A stretch of 64,000 nt of DNA from positions 248,001-312,000 of the forward strand of contig NZ_QUHR01000003.1 in assembly GCF_003479605.1 (NCBI RefSeq), in the 5' to 3' direction. The notes under the pieces were generated by a model. That model was not told the origin of the DNA. It saw only the letters and a list, made by a program, of their open reading frames with translations, and ran no database searches. The DNA comes from Roseburia sp. AF12-17LB (lineage in GTDB: Bacteria > Bacillota > Clostridia > Lachnospirales > Lachnospiraceae). Below, one piece after another: positions 43,984 to 55,296 of the stretch; position 1 is the first letter of the stretch, and every line of letters begins with the position of its first letter. Made by a program: the position numbers and the translations under genes.

Positions 43984-45300
43984 TTAGTCATTCAAAAATC
44001 CTTTATAGTAACGAACTAACATCTGGGATTCGATCTGTTTAATTGTCTCGATAACAACACCTACGATAATGATGATAGATGTTCCACCGAAAGATACGTT
44101 TGCTTTAAATACTCCATTGAAGAAGATTGGAATAACTGCAACAATGGATAAGCCTGCCGCACCGATAAAGACAATGTAATTTAAAATCCGATTCAGATAA
44201 TCGCTGGTTGGTTTTCCAGGTCTGATACCCGGGATAAATCCACCCTGTCTCTTCATGTTGTTCGCAATCTCCAGCGGATTGAATGTAATGGATGTATAGA
44301 AGTATGCAAATGCAATAATCAATACAAGATATACAGCCAAACCAATGCTGTAGATTGGCTCCTGTGGGTTGCACCAGTTAGACTGGGATAATCCCTTTAA
44401 AATCTTACTGCCAATTCCTGTTCCATTGCCCTTTCCTAAGAGAGACGCAATAACAACCGGGAACTGCATTAAAGACTGTGCGAAGATAACCGGAATAACT
44501 CCACCGGTATTTACTTTCAGAGGAATATGCGTAGACTGACCGCCTACCTGTTTTCTTCCCTGAATTTTCTTCGAATATTGTACCGGAATCTTTCTCTGAG
44601 CTGCCTGAAGGACAACGACAAAGACAACGGTTACTAAAATGATTGCTGCGATAATTACTACTGCAAGAACTGCTTTTGCAGGAATCTTTCCTTTTACAAA
44701 CTGCTCATACAGTGTTCCAAAATCGCTAGGAATTCGTGAAATAATGTTGATTACAAGTACGATAGAAATACCGTTTCCAACACCCTTTTCCGTAATTCTC
44801 TCACCAATCCACATAAGTACTGCAGAACCTGCTGTCAAGGTTACAATTACCTGAAGAACCGTAAGCCATCCTTTATCGGTCAGATAACCGCTTCTGGAGA
44901 ATCCGATTGCCATTGCAATTGCTTCGATTAAAGCCAGAGCAACAGTCACATAACGTGTAATCTCTGCAATTTTCTTTCTTCCCTCTTCGCCGTCACGCTG
45001 CATCTCTTCCAGTTTTGGAATTGCAATCGTCAACAGCTGCATGATGATGGAAGATGTGATATATGGTGTGATATTCAATGCAAAGACGGACATCTGTAAG
45101 AATGAACCGCCTGTTACTGCATCGAAAAAGTTAAACGCATCACTACTCTGATTAGCAAACCAGTCTGCAAACACATTCCGGTCAACACCCGGAATCGGTA
45201 ACTGTGAACCGATTCGGATGATAATCAGCATAAAAAAGGTAAATAAAATTCTATTTCTAATATCTTTTACTTTAAATGCGTTACGAACTGTATCAAACAT
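43984..45300 (-). CDS. secY: Protein translocase subunit SecY
   Basis: 438 residues with ten membrane segments. Diagnostic SQLPIPGVDRNVFADWF, ITPYITSSIIMQLLTIAIP, NTGGVIPVIFAQSLM and GFIPGIRPGKPTSDYLN. Forms the membrane channel for secreted and membrane proteins. Start overlaps the rplO stop by one base. Confidence 0.98.
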   Translation of the reverse strand: MFDTVRNAFKVKDIRNRILFTFFMLIIIRIGSQLPIPGVDRNVFADWFANQSSDAFNFFDAVTGGSFLQMSVFALNITPYITSSIIMQLLTIAIPKLEEMQRDGEEGRKKIAEITRYVTVALALIEAIAMAIGFSRSGYLTDKGWLTVLQVIVTLTAGSAVLMWIGERITEKGVGNGISIVLVINIISRIPSDFGTLYEQFVKGKIPAKAVLAVVIIAAIILVTVVFVVVLQAAQRKIPVQYSKKIQGRKQVGGQSTHIPLKVNTGGVIPVIFAQSLMQFPVVIASLLGKGNGTGIGSKILKGLSQSNWCNPQEPIYSIGLAVYLVLIIAFAYFYTSITFNPLEIANNMKRQGGFIPGIRPGKPTSDYLNRILNYIVFIGAAGLSIVAVIPIFFNGVFKANVSFGGTSIIIIVGVVIETIKQIESQMLVRYYKGFLND

Positions 45301-45749
45301 TAGATCACCTCAGCTTTTCCACCAAGAGCCTCGATTTTTTCTTTTGCGCTTGCGCTGAATGCATTAGCCTGAACTGTGAGCTTCTTAGTAAGTTCGCCGT
45401 TTCCAAGGATCTTAACTCCATCTCTTGGATTCTTTACGATACCTTTTTCCAGTAAAGTTTCAACAGATACTACTGCATCGTTGTCAAATACTTCAAGAGC
45501 AGATACATTGATTCCAACGATAGTCTTGGAATTAATACATTTGAAACCTCTCTTCGGTAATCTTCTGTATAAAGGCATCTGGCCACCTTCAAAGCCTGGT
45601 CTTGGAGCTCCGGAACGAGCTTTCTGTCCCTTGTGTCCTTTACCAGCGGTCTTACCGTTTCCTGAACCGTGACCACGGCCTCTTCTGAAATTATCACTAT
45701 GCTTAGAACCTAATGCCGGCTGTAAATTGGATAAATCCATTTCTGGCAC
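45300..45749 (-). CDS. rplO: 50S ribosomal protein L15
   Basis: 149 residues; Gly/Arg-rich N-terminus ([20 protein letters not shown]) and [17 protein letters not shown]. Directly precedes secY. Confidence 0.98.
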   Translation of the reverse strand: MPEMDLSNLQPALGSKHSDNFRRGRGHGSGNGKTAGKGHKGQKARSGAPRPGFEGGQMPLYRRLPKRGFKCINSKTIVGINVSALEVFDNDAVVSVETLLEKGIVKNPRDGVKILGNGELTKKLTVQANAFSASAKEKIEALGGKAEVI

Positions 45750-45765
45750 CTCCTTATCTCTATAA

Positions 45766-45945
45766 TTAGATTTCTTCTACTTTCACTAAATGTCTTACCT
45801 GCTGAATCATTCCTCTAACAGCTTTGTTATCCGGACGTTCAACTGATGCGCCAATTTTCTTAAGACCTAATGCTTCTACTGTCTTTTTATTCTTTGGCAC
45901 TGCACCGATAGTAGATTTTACGAGTGTAATTTTTAAATTTGCCAT
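45766..45945 (-). CDS. rpmD: 50S ribosomal protein L30
   Basis: 59 residues, ATG at 45945 with AGGAGG upstream: [51 protein letters not shown]. Lies between rpsE and rplO, its normal place. Confidence 0.97.
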   Translation of the reverse strand: MANLKITLVKSTIGAVPKNKKTVEALGLKKIGASVERPDNKAVRGMIQQVRHLVKVEEI

Positions 45946-45958
45946 TTCTTATTCCTCC

Positions 45959-46468
45959 TTAACCTACTACTTCTTCTACAGATAATCCACGAAGTTTTGC
46001 AACTTCTTCCGGGGATTTCAGTTTGCTTAAAGCATCGATAGTAGCAAGTACTACGTTCTGCTTATTGTTGGAACCAAGAGATTTTGTACGAATATTCTCG
46101 ATTCCTGCCAGCTCACATACGTTACGAGCCGGACCGCCTGCGATAACACCGGTACCTTCTGGAGCTCTCTTTAATAAAACAGATGCACCAGTATGTTTTC
46201 CGCTGATATCATGAGTAATACTATTGTTCTCATCTAATTTTACAGTGATAAGTTTTTTCATAGCATCTTCTTTTCCTTTGCGGATTGCTTCAGGAATTTC
46301 AGTTGCTTTTCCAAGTCCTGCGCCCACATGACCATTGCCGTCACCAACAACAACAAGAGCTGTGAAACGCATGTTACGTCCACCTTTTACAACTTTCGTA
46401 ACGCGCTTGATTGATACCACTTTTTCTGTTAATTCTAATTGACTAGCATCAATAATTGTACGTTTCAT
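45959..46468 (-). CDS. rpsE: 30S ribosomal protein S5
   Basis: 169 residues; [58 protein letters not shown]. Contributes to decoding accuracy at the mRNA entry channel. Confidence 0.98.
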   Translation of the reverse strand: MKRTIIDASQLELTEKVVSIKRVTKVVKGGRNMRFTALVVVGDGNGHVGAGLGKATEIPEAIRKGKEDAMKKLITVKLDENNSITHDISGKHTGASVLLKRAPEGTGVIAGGPARNVCELAGIENIRTKSLGSNNKQNVVLATIDALSKLKSPEEVAKLRGLSVEEVVG

Positions 46469-46486
46469 GTACTGTTTTCCTCCTTA

Positions 46487-46855
46487 TTAGAATTCTAATC
46501 CAGCTTCTCTTGCTGCGTCAGCTAATGCTTTTACTTTTCCGGAATATATGAAACCGCCTCTATCAAAGACAACTGTTGTAATACCTTTTTCTAATGCTTT
46601 CTTTGCAATTGCAGTACCAACCTGTGCCGCTGCATCAACGTTATTAGTCTTCTCGCAAGCTGCTTTTACATCTTTATCCATTGTAGATGCTGCTACGAGG
46701 GTATTGCCAACTGTATCGTCAATAATCTGAGCGTACATATGATTATTACTTCTAAACACAGCTAAACGTGGTCTCTCTGCTGTTCCAGCCAGGCGATTAC
46801 GCAGTCTTCTATGTTTATTTTCACGAGCTGCTGTTCTTGATTCTTTATTAACCAT
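46487..46855 (-). CDS. rplR: 50S ribosomal protein L18
   Basis: 122 residues; [51 protein letters not shown]. Binds 5S rRNA with L5. Confidence 0.98.
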   Translation of the reverse strand: MVNKESRTAARENKHRRLRNRLAGTAERPRLAVFRSNNHMYAQIIDDTVGNTLVAASTMDKDVKAACEKTNNVDAAAQVGTAIAKKALEKGITTVVFDRGGFIYSGKVKALADAAREAGLEF

Positions 46856-46873
46856 CTCTCGTCACTCCTTTAA

Positions 46874-47413
46874 TTATTTCTTACCAGTTTTACCAACTTT
46901 ACGTCTAATAACTTCATCAGCATATTTGATACCTTTTCCTTTGTAAGGTTCAGGTCTTCTCTTATCTCTGATTTCAGCTGCGTACTGGCCAACTTTTTCT
47001 TTATCGATACCTTTGATGATAATCTTGTTACCATCTACTGTAGACTCTAATCCTTCTGGATCTTCCATCTCTACCGGATGAGAATATCCAAGGTTTAATG
47101 TAAGTTTCTTTCCTGCTTTAGATGCTCTGTAACCTACACCATTTACTTCAAGTTCTTTGGTAAATCCATCTGTTACACCAACAACCATGTTGTGAATCAG
47201 TGTTCTTGTTAATCCGTGTAAGGATTTCATTTTCTTCAAATCATTTGGTCTTGTAACGGTTACTTCAGAACCTTCTACTTTGATTTCCATCTCGGATGGT
47301 AATACTCTGCTTAATGTTCCTTTTGGACCCTTTACAGTCACCTGATTATTTTCTGCTAATTCCACAGTAACACCTGCTGGAATTGCGATTGGCATTCTTC
47401 CAATTCGTGACAT
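46874..47413 (-). CDS. rplF: 50S ribosomal protein L6
   Basis: 179 residues; [30 protein letters not shown], and [20 protein letters not shown]. Sits near the factor-binding site. Confidence 0.98.
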   Translation of the reverse strand: MSRIGRMPIAIPAGVTVELAENNQVTVKGPKGTLSRVLPSEMEIKVEGSEVTVTRPNDLKKMKSLHGLTRTLIHNMVVGVTDGFTKELEVNGVGYRASKAGKKLTLNLGYSHPVEMEDPEGLESTVDGNKIIIKGIDKEKVGQYAAEIRDKRRPEPYKGKGIKYADEVIRRKVGKTGKK

Positions 47414-47603
47414 GCCCGTACCTCCTGTATAATTTGTGGTTTATTGTTACCTGCGCTATGCCTTAAGAATATACTCTTAAGGTAGTTCTGCTCGCTCACT
47501 CCGCGCCGCACCCCAAAGGGCTTGCGCTCAGTAATCTCACAGAACGGCTTTCACACTAGCCTCAATCTTCGCCTGCGGCTCGATTTCATCAAGTGTTCAA
47601 TGC
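47414..47603 (-). other. 190-bp spacer between rpsH and rplF with structured element
   Basis: No gene. Contains a perfect hairpin (ccttaaga / tcttaagg, about 47460-47481) and a roughly 65-base stretch related to one in the rpsN-rpsH spacer: on the minus strand both read GT-AAAGCC-TTCT, then TGAG, then AAGCCCTT-GG. Unusual in an operon where most gaps are 10-25 bases. Confidence 0.45.
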
Positions 47604-48008
47604 CTACCAAACAAATGCTAATACTTCGCCACCAACCTGAAGCTTTCTAGCCTCTTTGTCAGTGATGATTCCCTGGTTTGTGGAAAGAATTGCGATTCCA
47701 AGTCCACCAAGTACCTTAGGAAGATTATCTTTACCAGCGTATACACGAAGTCCTGGTTTAGAAATTCTCTTCAGTCCGGTAATAATCTTTTCATTCTTAT
47801 CTGCACCATATTTTAAGGTTACACGAATGGTCTTAAAGATTCCATCTTCAATGATGTCATATTTTGCAATGTATCCTTCTCTTACTAAAATGTCTGCGAT
47901 TGCCACTTTGATTTTAGAAGCCGGGATATCAACTGTATCATGTTTTGCAGTGTTTGCATTACGGATTCTTGTAAGCATATCTGCAATTGGATCACTTGTC
48001 ATTGTCAT
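47604..48008 (-). CDS. rpsH: 30S ribosomal protein S8
   Basis: 134 residues; [59 protein letters not shown]8 is the classical translational repressor of the spc operon; both spacers flanking this gene hold related structured DNA. Confidence 0.98.
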   Translation of the reverse strand: MTMTSDPIADMLTRIRNANTAKHDTVDIPASKIKVAIADILVREGYIAKYDIIEDGIFKTIRVTLKYGADKNEKIITGLKRISKPGLRVYAGKDNLPKVLGGLGIAILSTNQGIITDKEARKLQVGGEVLAFVW

Positions 48009-48123
48009 GATGTGTCTGCCTCCTATTATTCTTCTCTTTCTTTGTTGTAGATGTTCTCCGTCAAGTTCGACCTACGCCACAAGGGCTTCGGTCTCACTCA
48101 ATTTAAGAGAATGGCTTTACAGC
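48009..48123 (-). other. 115-bp spacer between rpsN and rpsH with related element
   Basis: No gene. On the minus strand it reads GTAAAAGCC-like TTCT, GAGTGAG and AAGCCCTTGTGG, matching the order of motifs in the spacer on the other side of rpsH. AGGAGG of rpsH lies at its 3' end. Confidence 0.4.
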
Positions 48124-48309
48124 CTACCAGCTTGCTTTCTTTACGCCCGGAATCTGACCTTTGTAAGCCAGTTCACGGAAGCAAACTCTACAGATTCCAT
48201 ATTTTCTTAAATATGCATGTGGACGACCACAGATTCTGCAACGATTGTATTCTCTAGAAGAGAATTTCTGTTTACGCTGCTGTTTTACTTTCATAGAAGT
48301 CTTTGCCAT
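48124..48309 (-). CDS. rpsN: 30S ribosomal protein S14, zinc-binding type
   Basis: 61 residues with CRICGRPH and CRVCFRE zinc cysteines, the short C+ form typical of Firmicutes (rpsZ type). Lies between rplE and rpsH. Confidence 0.98.
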   Translation of the reverse strand: MAKTSMKVKQQRKQKFSSREYNRCRICGRPHAYLRKYGICRVCFRELAYKGQIPGVKKASW

Positions 48310-48326
48310 TTAAATTCCCTCCTGTC

Positions 48327-48866
48327 TTATTTAGCGAATGGCATATTGAATAATGTCAATAATTCGCGTGCTTCTTCGTCTGTCTTTGCAGTTGTTACGA
48401 AAATAATATCCATTCCTCTTACTTTATCAACCTTATCGAATTCAATTTCAGGGAAAATGATCTGCTCTTTGATACCAAGAGCGTAGTTACCTCTACCGTC
48501 GAAAGCGTTCGGATTAACTCCTCTGAAGTCACGTACTCGTGGTAAAGCTAAGTTTACCAGACGGTCTACGAACTCATACATCTTCTCGCCTCTTAAAGTA
48601 ACTTTACATCCGATCGGCATTCCTTCTCTTAACTTGAAGTTAGCGATGGAATTCTTTGCCTTTGTAGTAACTGGTTTCTGACCGGAAATTGTTTCCATAT
48701 CTTTCATAGCTGACTCTAAGATTTTAGCGTTTTCTTTTGCTTCACCAACACCCATGTTGATAACAATCTTAGAAAGCTTTGGTACTTCCATAATGTTTTT
48801 ATAGCCGAACTTTTTGGTCATTGCATCAATGATCTCGTTCTGGTACTGATCTTTAAGTCTACTCAA
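48327..48866 (-). CDS. rplE: 50S ribosomal protein L5
   Basis: 179 residues; [60 protein letters not shown]. Central-protuberance protein that binds 5S rRNA. Confidence 0.98.
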   Translation of the reverse strand: MSRLKDQYQNEIIDAMTKKFGYKNIMEVPKLSKIVINMGVGEAKENAKILESAMKDMETISGQKPVTTKAKNSIANFKLREGMPIGCKVTLRGEKMYEFVDRLVNLALPRVRDFRGVNPNAFDGRGNYALGIKEQIIFPEIEFDKVDKVRGMDIIFVTTAKTDEEARELLTLFNMPFAK

Positions 48867-48890
48867 CTTGCTGCTCCTCCTCTCTTACGA

Positions 48891-49202
48891 TTAATCGATT
48901 ACATCACCTGTAGATTTTGCATAACGTACTTTCTTATCTCCATCCATTTTGAAACCTACACGGGTAGCTTTTCCTTTGTGAAGATACATTACGTTAGAAG
49001 CATCAATAGGTCCTTCCTGATGGATGATTCCACCCTGCTGGTTAGCCATGCTTGGTTTTGCATGTTTTGTTACCATATTGATACCTTCAACAAGTAAAGT
49101 ATTGTTTTTCTTATTTACAGCAATTACTTTGCCTTCTTTGTCTTTGTCTTTTCCAGCGATTACCTTTACAGTATCACCTTTTTTAATTTTCAAGCTTGCC
49201 AT
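48891..49202 (-). CDS. rplX: 50S ribosomal protein L24
   Basis: 103 residues from the ATG at 49202 ([20 protein letters not shown]). A longer frame opens in the 3' end of rplN but GGAGG with seven-base spacing supports this start. KOW domain, then [20 protein letters not shown]. Confidence 0.97.
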   Translation of the reverse strand: MASLKIKKGDTVKVIAGKDKDKEGKVIAVNKKNNTLLVEGINMVTKHAKPSMANQQGGIIHQEGPIDASNVMYLHKGKATRVGFKMDGDKKVRYAKSTGDVID

Positions 49203-49215
49203 TTTCGGGTACCTC

Positions 49216-49584
49216 CTACAATACTTCCGGAGCCAGAGAAACAATTTTCATAAACTGTTTTTCACGAAGCTCTCTTGCTACTGGTCCAAAAATACGAGTT
49301 CCTCTTGGGGTTTTATCATCTTTGATAATAACTGCAGCGTTTTCATCGAATTTGATATAAGAGCCATCTTTACGACGAGCACCTTTTACTGTACGAACAA
49401 CGACTGCCTTTACAACGTCACCTTTTTTAACAACGCCGCCTGGTGTTGCATCTTTAACAGTAGCTGTAATTACATCACCAATATTTGCATATCTTCTGGT
49501 TGAACCGCCCATAACACGGATGCACAGCAATTCTTTTGCTCCAGTGTTATCAGCAACCTTAAGTCTGGTTTCCTGTTGTACCAT
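49216..49584 (-). CDS. rplN: 50S ribosomal protein L14
   Basis: 122 residues; [59 protein letters not shown]. Confidence 0.98.
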   Translation of the reverse strand: MVQQETRLKVADNTGAKELLCIRVMGGSTRRYANIGDVITATVKDATPGGVVKKGDVVKAVVVRTVKGARRKDGSYIKFDENAAVIIKDDKTPRGTRIFGPVARELREKQFMKIVSLAPEVL

Positions 49585-49602
49585 GCCGGTAGCCTCCTTC
49601 TA

Positions 49603-49860
49603 TTATTTTGCTCTTTCCATAATCTCTACAAGTCTCCATCTCTTATCTTTAGAGAGTGGTCTTGTTTCCATTACTCTGACGGTATCACCGATTTTACACT
49701 CGTTGTTCTCATCATGAGCTTTTAATTTGTATGTCTTCTTTACGATCTTGTTATATAATGCATGTCTTACGTTATCTTTAACAGCAACAACAATGGTCTT
49801 ATCCATTTTATCACTTACAACAACGCCTACACGTGTTTTTCTAAGATTTCTTTCTTCCAC
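49603..49860 (-). CDS. rpsQ: 30S ribosomal protein S17
   Basis: 85 residues; [20 protein letters not shown] and [20 protein letters not shown]. Primary 16S rRNA binder of OB fold. Confidence 0.98.
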   Translation of the reverse strand: MEERNLRKTRVGVVVSDKMDKTIVVAVKDNVRHALYNKIVKKTYKLKAHDENNECKIGDTVRVMETRPLSKDKRWRLVEIMERAK

Positions 49861-49924
49861 GACGAATCTCCTTTCATTTATGATTGCCTGTTTGCCTGCT
49901 TAAGCAGGTATGATTCTTTTGAAA

Positions 49925-50134
49925 TTATTCAGCAACTTTTTCTTTCTGAGTAATAACGGTCTGGATTCTGGCAATATTCTTTCTAACTTCTTTGATTCTG
50001 CTCGTGTTATCCAGCTGATTTGTTGCGTTCTGGAATCTCAAATTGAAAAGTTCTTTTTTAGCTTCAACCAACTGCATTTTTAAATCAGCAGCGGACTGTG
50101 TGTTTAATTCTTCTAAATATTTACTAGTTTTCAT
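49925..50134 (-). CDS. rpmC: 50S ribosomal protein L29
   Basis: 69 residues from the ATG at 50134 ([20 protein letters not shown]), eight bases after AAGGCGG; a GTG nine bases further upstream is possible. It overlaps the rplP end by 11 bases. [20 protein letters not shown] is diagnostic. Confidence 0.96.
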   Translation of the reverse strand: MKTSKYLEELNTQSAADLKMQLVEAKKELFNLRFQNATNQLDNTSRIKEVRKNIARIQTVITQKEKVAE

Positions 50135-50561
50135 TTGATTCACCGCCTTCTAAGTCTGCACGAGAAACCACTTTGCATTTACAAGGTAATTTGTGTGTAG
50201 CAAGACGTAATGCCTCTTTTGCAACCTCATCAGATACATCAGAGATTTCAAATAATACACGTCCTGGTTTTACTACAGCTACCCAGTACTCTAAAGTTCC
50301 TTTTCCGGAACCCATACGGGTTTCTGCTGGTTTTGCAGTTACTGGTTTGTCTGGGAAAATTTTAATCCAGACACGGCCACCACGCTTAATATATCTTGTC
50401 ATAGCAATACGGGCTGCCTCAATCTGATTGGAACGAATCCAGCATGGTTCAAGTGCTACGATACCGTAGGAACCATTTGTAATTTTATTTCCTCTCATCG
50501 CTTTTCCGGCCATAGAACCACGGAACTGTTTACGATGTTTTACTCTCTTAGGCATTAACAT
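50124..50561 (-). CDS. rplP: 50S ribosomal protein L16
   Basis: 145 residues; [60 protein letters not shown]. Start overlaps the rpsC stop. Confidence 0.98.
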   Translation of the reverse strand: MLMPKRVKHRKQFRGSMAGKAMRGNKITNGSYGIVALEPCWIRSNQIEAARIAMTRYIKRGGRVWIKIFPDKPVTAKPAETRMGSGKGTLEYWVAVVKPGRVLFEISDVSDEVAKEALRLATHKLPCKCKVVSRADLEGGESNEN

Positions 50562-51217
50562 TACTGAACTCCTCCTTCCTTATTTCCTTTTGTAGGAAGT
50601 ACTTCTCCTTTATAAATCCAAACTTTAACACCAACTTTACCGTATGTGGTGTCTGCTTCAGCAAATCCATACTCGATATCTGCTCTTAATGTCTGAAGTG
50701 GAATAGTTCCTTCTGAATAAAACTCGGTACGAGCCATATCAGCTCCGCCAAGACGTCCGGATACGGATGCCTTAATACCCTTTGCTCCAGCTTTCATACA
50801 TCTTCCCATACAGGATTTCATTGCTCTACGGAAGGAAACACGGTTCTCTAACTGAAGTGCAATGTTCTCAGCTACTAACTGAGCATCTTTGTCTGGTCTC
50901 TTTACTTCTTTGATATCTACAACAAGTTTCTTGTCTGTAAATTTCTGTAATTCAGCTTTTACTTTCTCGATTTCAGCTCCGCCTTTACCGATTACAACGC
51001 CCGGCTTAGCTGTGTAAAGGATAACCTTTACTCTGTCGGATGCTCTTTCGATTTCAATCTTAGAAACACCTGCAGCATATAATTTCTTTTTCAGAAATGT
51101 TCTGATGTTATAGTCTTCTACTAAGAAATCAGCAAAATCAGATTCTGCGTACCATTTGGAATCCCAGTCTTTGATAACGCCGACTCTTAAGCCATGAGGA
51201 TTAACCTTCTGTCCCAT
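50561..51217 (-). CDS. rpsC: 30S ribosomal protein S3
   Basis: 218 residues from the ATG at 51217 ([20 protein letters not shown]), seven codons inside the open frame, supported by AGGAGG at six bases. KH domain [18 protein letters not shown]. Forms the mRNA entry gate with S4 and S5. Confidence 0.98.
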   Translation of the reverse strand: MGQKVNPHGLRVGVIKDWDSKWYAESDFADFLVEDYNIRTFLKKKLYAAGVSKIEIERASDRVKVILYTAKPGVVIGKGGAEIEKVKAELQKFTDKKLVVDIKEVKRPDKDAQLVAENIALQLENRVSFRRAMKSCMGRCMKAGAKGIKASVSGRLGGADMARTEFYSEGTIPLQTLRADIEYGFAEADTTYGKVGVKVWIYKGEVLPTKGNKEGGVQ

Positions 51218-51227
51218 GTTTGCCCTC

Positions 51228-51614
51228 CTATCTTTCATTCAGCACAATTGTTAAGTGGCTTGTTCTCTTCTCGATTCTGTAAGCTCTACCCTGTGCTCTT
51301 GGTCTGATTCTCTTCATTGTTGGTCCTTTGTTTGCGTAGCACTCCTCAACATAAAGGTTTTCTGTGCTCATTCCGTTATTGTTCTCTGCATTTGCAATAG
51401 CAGATTTTAATAACTTCTCTATTACGCTTGATGCGTATCTTGGATTGTAAGTTACAATTGCAAGTGCTGTCTCAACGTCTTTACCGCGGATAGCATCTAA
51501 TACGAAACAAGCTTTCTGAACTGACATTCTTGCATAAGACAACTTTGCGGAAGGTCTAGTATCTTTTACTGCATTTCTTTCTCTCTTAATCTGACTTCTA
51601 TGTCCTTTTGCCAT
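51228..51614 (-). CDS. rplV: 50S ribosomal protein L22
   Basis: 128 residues; [40 protein letters not shown]. Its loop lines the peptide exit tunnel. Confidence 0.98.
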   Translation of the reverse strand: MAKGHRSQIKRERNAVKDTRPSAKLSYARMSVQKACFVLDAIRGKDVETALAIVTYNPRYASSVIEKLLKSAIANAENNNGMSTENLYVEECYANKGPTMKRIRPRAQGRAYRIEKRTSHLTIVLNER

Positions 51615-51641
51615 GAGTGAAACCTCCTTTCAAAATTCTAT

Positions 51642-51923
51642 TTATCTAACGCCTGATTTCTTCTCGTCTTTTCCATGGCCTCTGTAAGTTCTTGTTGCTA
51701 CGAACTCACCGAGTTTGTGTCCAACCATATCCTCTGTGACATATACAGGAACATGTTTTCTTCCGTCATGAACAGCAATTGTATGTCCAACGAAGGATGG
51801 GAAAATTGTGGAACGACGTGACCATGTCTTGATAACTGATTTATCATTTGCTGCGTTCATAGCATCTACTTTTTTCAGTAAGCTTTCGTCTGCAAATGGT
51901 CCTTTTTTAAGTGATCTTGCCAT
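51642..51923 (-). CDS. rpsS: 30S ribosomal protein S19
   Basis: 93 residues; [60 protein letters not shown]. Confidence 0.98.
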   Translation of the reverse strand: MARSLKKGPFADESLLKKVDAMNAANDKSVIKTWSRRSTIFPSFVGHTIAVHDGRKHVPVYVTEDMVGHKLGEFVATRTYRGHGKDEKKSGVR

Positions 51924-51941
51924 TTTATTTCCTCCTATCTA

Positions 51942-52784
51942 CTATTTAATAGCTCTGCCGTCTCTTCTTCTTACGATTAACTTGTTAGAAGCTTTTTTCT
52001 TCTTACGTGTCTTAAGTCCAAGAGCAGGTTTGCCCCAAGGTGTACATGGGCCTGGACGTCCAACTGGTGCCTTACCTTCTCCACCACCGTGTGGATGGTC
52101 ATTCGGGTTCATAACAGAACCGCGGACTGTCGGGCGGATACCCATGTGACGTTTACGTCCTGCTTTACCGATATTTACAAGGTTGTGGTCACCGTTACCG
52201 ATTACACCAATGGATGCACGGCAGTTCAGAGGAACCATTCTCATTTCTCCTGAAGGAAGACGAAGTGTTGCGTATTTTCCTTCTTTAGCCATCAACTGTG
52301 CGCTGTTACCTGCAGAACGTACTAACTGTCCGCCCTTGCCAGCGTATAACTCAATGTTGTGTACCTGGGTACCTACCGGGATGTTCTCCAGTGGTAAGCA
52401 GTTTCCAACTCTTACTTCTGCTTCTGCTCCGTTCATAACAGTCATTCCATCTGTTAATCCTTCTGGAGCAAGGATATATGCTTTCTCGCCATCTGCATAA
52501 CTAATTAAAGCGATGTTAGCTGTTCTGTTTGGATCGTACTCGATTCCGATTACAGTTGCCGGGATACCATCTTTTCTTCTCTTGAAGTCGATGATTCTGT
52601 ATTTTCTTCTGTTTCCACCACCCTGGTGTCTTACTGTAATTTTACCCTGATTGTTACGACCGGAGTTCTTCTTTAAAGAAGTTGTAAGGGATTTCTCAGG
52701 AGTCTTCTTTGTGATTTCAGAGAAATCAGATCCAGTCATATTTCTTCTGGAAGGTGTATATGGGTTGTATGTCTTAATTCCCAT
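51942..52784 (-). CDS. rplB: 50S ribosomal protein L2
   Basis: 280 residues; [60 protein letters not shown]. Needed for subunit joining and peptidyl transferase assembly. Confidence 0.98.
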   Translation of the reverse strand: MGIKTYNPYTPSRRNMTGSDFSEITKKTPEKSLTTSLKKNSGRNNQGKITVRHQGGGNRRKYRIIDFKRRKDGIPATVIGIEYDPNRTANIALISYADGEKAYILAPEGLTDGMTVMNGAEAEVRVGNCLPLENIPVGTQVHNIELYAGKGGQLVRSAGNSAQLMAKEGKYATLRLPSGEMRMVPLNCRASIGVIGNGDHNLVNIGKAGRKRHMGIRPTVRGSVMNPNDHPHGGGEGKAPVGRPGPCTPWGKPALGLKTRKKKKASNKLIVRRRDGRAIK

Positions 52785-52852
52785 TGTTTTTCTCCTTTCA
52801 ATAAATAAGTTTATTATCGCACTTTTCTGTGCCTAGCTGAGTTTCCCGGATT

Positions 52853-53152
52853 TTACAGTCCGGAGAAAATCTCGATATCTGCACTATCTTCTGTTAACTG
52901 AACGATAGCTTTCTTTGTTTTCGCAGTTTTTCCAACTACAGCACCACGTCTTTTGTTCTTGCCCTCCTGGTTCATTGTGTTAACCTTGGCAACCTTAGCG
53001 CCTTCGAACATTTTCTCAACTGCTTCTTTAATCATGGTCTTGTTAGCTTCCGGATGTACTAAGAAAGTATATTTCTTTTCTCCCATAGCTGCCATACTCT
53101 TCTCAGTTACTACTGGTTTGAGGATTACATCATAATACTGTACGTTTGCCAT
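52853..53152 (-). CDS. rplW: 50S ribosomal protein L23
   Basis: 99 residues; [40 protein letters not shown]. Docking site for trigger factor and SRP at the tunnel exit. Start overlaps the rplD stop by one base. Confidence 0.98.
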   Translation of the reverse strand: MANVQYYDVILKPVVTEKSMAAMGEKKYTFLVHPEANKTMIKEAVEKMFEGAKVAKVNTMNQEGKNKRRGAVVGKTAKTKKAIVQLTEDSADIEIFSGL

Positions 53153-53772
53153 TATGCATACACCTCCTCGATTTTTTCAACAGCAGCCTTTGTTGCTACT
53201 ACTGTGTCATATTTCAATACATCAAATACGTTCATTTCGCTGGTCTGTGTTGTCTTAACAGTTGCAATGTTTGCAGCGGATTTGATTACGTTTGTATCCA
53301 TGTCGCCTAAAATAACTAATGCTTTGTCTGCTTTCAGATTGTTCATAACCTCTGCGAATTTCTTTGTTTTGATTTCGTCTAATTTCAGCTCATCAACAAC
53401 GATGAATTTATTCTCCTGAACTTTAGATGTTAAAACAGATTTTAAAGCTGCTCTCTTTTCTTTCTTGTTTAATTTGAAAGAATAGTCTCTTGGTACTGGA
53501 GCGAATACTGTACCACCGCCAGTCCACTGTGGAGATCTTGTTGAACCCTGTCTTGCATGACCAGTTCCTTTCTGTCTCCAAGGTTTTCTTCCGCCACCGG
53601 ATACTTCAGAACGTGTCTTAGCTTTCTGAGTTCCCTGACGATTGTTAGCTAACTGCTGAACTACTGCCATGTGTACCAGATGTTCGTTAATTTCTACACC
53701 GAATACAGCATCGTTTAAGTCCATATTGCCAACTTCTTTGCCTTCCATATTATAAACAGATACTTTAGCCAT
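53152..53772 (-). CDS. rplD: 50S ribosomal protein L4
   Basis: 206 residues; [40 protein letters not shown]. Candidate autoregulator of the S10 operon through the leader upstream of rpsJ. Confidence 0.98.
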   Translation of the reverse strand: MAKVSVYNMEGKEVGNMDLNDAVFGVEINEHLVHMAVVQQLANNRQGTQKAKTRSEVSGGGRKPWRQKGTGHARQGSTRSPQWTGGGTVFAPVPRDYSFKLNKKEKRAALKSVLTSKVQENKFIVVDELKLDEIKTKKFAEVMNNLKADKALVILGDMDTNVIKSAANIATVKTTQTSEMNVFDVLKYDTVVATKAAVEKIEEVYA

Positions 53773-53799
53773 CTGTGTGTTCCTCCTTTCTTAAATGCA

Positions 53800-54483
53800 C
53801 TATTTTGCTGCTTTTACTGATTCTTTGATTGTTACTAAAGCTTTCTTAGGTCCTGGAACAGCACCTTTGATTAAAAGCAGGTTGTTCTCTGCGTCTACTC
53901 TTACAACTTCAAGGTTCTGAGTTGTAATCTTAACGCTTCCCATATGTCCTGGCATTCCTTTGCCCTTGAATACACGGCTAGGTGTAGAACAGGAACCATT
54001 GGAACCCTGATGACGATGGAATTTAGAACCGTGAGCCATAGGTCCTCTATGCTGACCAAGTCTCTTAATAGCGCCCTGGAATCCTTTACCTTTAGAAATT
54101 GCAGTTGCGTCTACATGATCGCCTTCTGCAAAGATATCTGCTTTGATTTCATCTGCAAGATTATAATCAGCTGCATTTTCAAGCTTGAACTCTCTTACAA
54201 ATCTCTTTCCAGACACACCAGCTTTTTTGAAATGTCCCATTTCAGCTTTGTTTACGCCATGTCTGTTTCTGATTTCTTTCTTACCGTTGGCATCTTTGTT
54301 CACAACTTTTTCTTTCTTGTCAACAAAACCAACCTGTACTGCACTGTATCCGTCGTTTTCAACAGTTTTAATCTGTGTTACTACACAAGGACCAGCCTGT
54401 AATACAGTTACCGGCACTAATACGCCGTCTGCATTGAAGATTTGAGTCATTCCGACTTTTGTTGCTAAAATTGCTTTCTTCAT
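53800..54483 (-). CDS. rplC: 50S ribosomal protein L3
   Basis: 227 residues from the ATG at 54483 ([20 protein letters not shown]); the frame is open 15 codons further but AGGAGG supports this start. [20 protein letters not shown] and [20 protein letters not shown] are diagnostic. Confidence 0.97.
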   Translation of the reverse strand: MKKAILATKVGMTQIFNADGVLVPVTVLQAGPCVVTQIKTVENDGYSAVQVGFVDKKEKVVNKDANGKKEIRNRHGVNKAEMGHFKKAGVSGKRFVREFKLENAADYNLADEIKADIFAEGDHVDATAISKGKGFQGAIKRLGQHRGPMAHGSKFHRHQGSNGSCSTPSRVFKGKGMPGHMGSVKITTQNLEVVRVDAENNLLLIKGAVPGPKKALVTIKESVKAAK

Positions 54484-54574
54484 TATCTTTCCTCCTGTTT
54501 TTCTACAGCGGAACGGTTTCCCGTTCATCCTAGAAAGCCTTGCGGCCCCTCAGGATTTACTACTTGTTTTGACT

Positions 54575-54886
54575 TTATTTCATTTTGATATCGATGTAGA
54601 CACCAGCCGGCATTTCTAATCTTGATAATGCATCAACTGTTTTCTGTGTCGGAGCAATGATATCAATCAGTCTCTTATGAGTTCTCTGCTCGAACTGTTC
54701 TCTGGAATCTTTGTACTTGTGTACTGCTCTAAGAATGGTAACTACCTCTTTCTTAGTTGGCAGCGGCACCGGTCCGCTCACCTGTGATCCGTTTTTCTTT
54801 ACAGTCTCGATGATTTTTTTTGCTGATGAATCTACTAATTCGTGATCATAAGCTTTCAATGTGATTCTCATTACTTGACTTGCCAT
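54575..54886 (-). CDS. rpsJ: 30S ribosomal protein S10
   Basis: 103 residues from the ATG at 54886 ([20 protein letters not shown]), eleven bases after AGGAGG; upstream frame extension is leader sequence. [20 protein letters not shown]. First gene of the operon; also a NusG/NusB partner in antitermination. Confidence 0.97.
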   Translation of the reverse strand: MASQVMRITLKAYDHELVDSSAKKIIETVKKNGSQVSGPVPLPTKKEVVTILRAVHKYKDSREQFEQRTHKRLIDIIAPTQKTVDALSRLEMPAGVYIDIKMK

Positions 54887-55108
54887 AAAAAAAGTCGCCT
54901 CCTTTTCGCACTTTAATTCAGTACGACAAGCGGTGACTGTACACTTCTCCGTGTGTGTCATAAGCTTTACACACGTTGTTTCTACCTCTGTAGACCATAT
55001 TCGTGATACAGTGACTTGTCGCCAGTTTCCTAACTTGACATTCGCTCCACGGAAAACCTGCCACAGTGGGCAGCAACCTCACGCTTCTACGCTATCAATG
55101 TCACAGCA
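54887..55108 (-). promoter_or_regulatory. S10 operon mRNA leader
   Basis: About 220 nt between the inferred transcription start and rpsJ. The minus strand contains a gtgtgt/acacac hairpin (near 54950-54975) and other potential stems. Long leaders here are bound by L4 in several phyla to shut down the operon; whether this one works that way cannot be seen. Confidence 0.5.
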
Positions 55109-55114
55109 AGGATT

Positions 55115-55143
55115 AGTATACACGACAGGTTACGCTTTTGCAA
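55115..55143 (-). promoter_or_regulatory. Promoter of the S10-spc-alpha operon
   Basis: TTGCAA (55138-55143) and TATACT (55115-55120), 17-base spacing, preceded by an A/T-rich UP-like stretch. No alternative is as good in this spacer. Confidence 0.8.
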
Positions 55144-55236
55144 TACTTTTTTTAGAAAAATTGTATTTTTTTGTGTACAATCCATTTCCTATCTTTTTTA
55201 CGGTATTTTTCACTTCTGCCTTGTTTTTTCATTATA

Positions 55237-55288
55237 AAAAGCTGTTTACTTGCCGGCATCCTTTTGCCATTGCAAATAAACAGCTTTT
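55237..55288 (-). terminator. Terminator of putP
   Basis: Stem aaaagctgttta / taaacagctttt (12 bases, 55237-55248 and 55277-55288). It lies just beyond the putP stop, insulating the S10 promoter. Confidence 0.8.
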
Positions 55289-55296
55289 CTTTTCTA

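Noticed and set aside
38290-54961. Many open frames antisense to the ribosomal protein genes
   Set aside because: They follow the codon pattern of the real genes in reverse, lack ribosome binding sites and match nothing.
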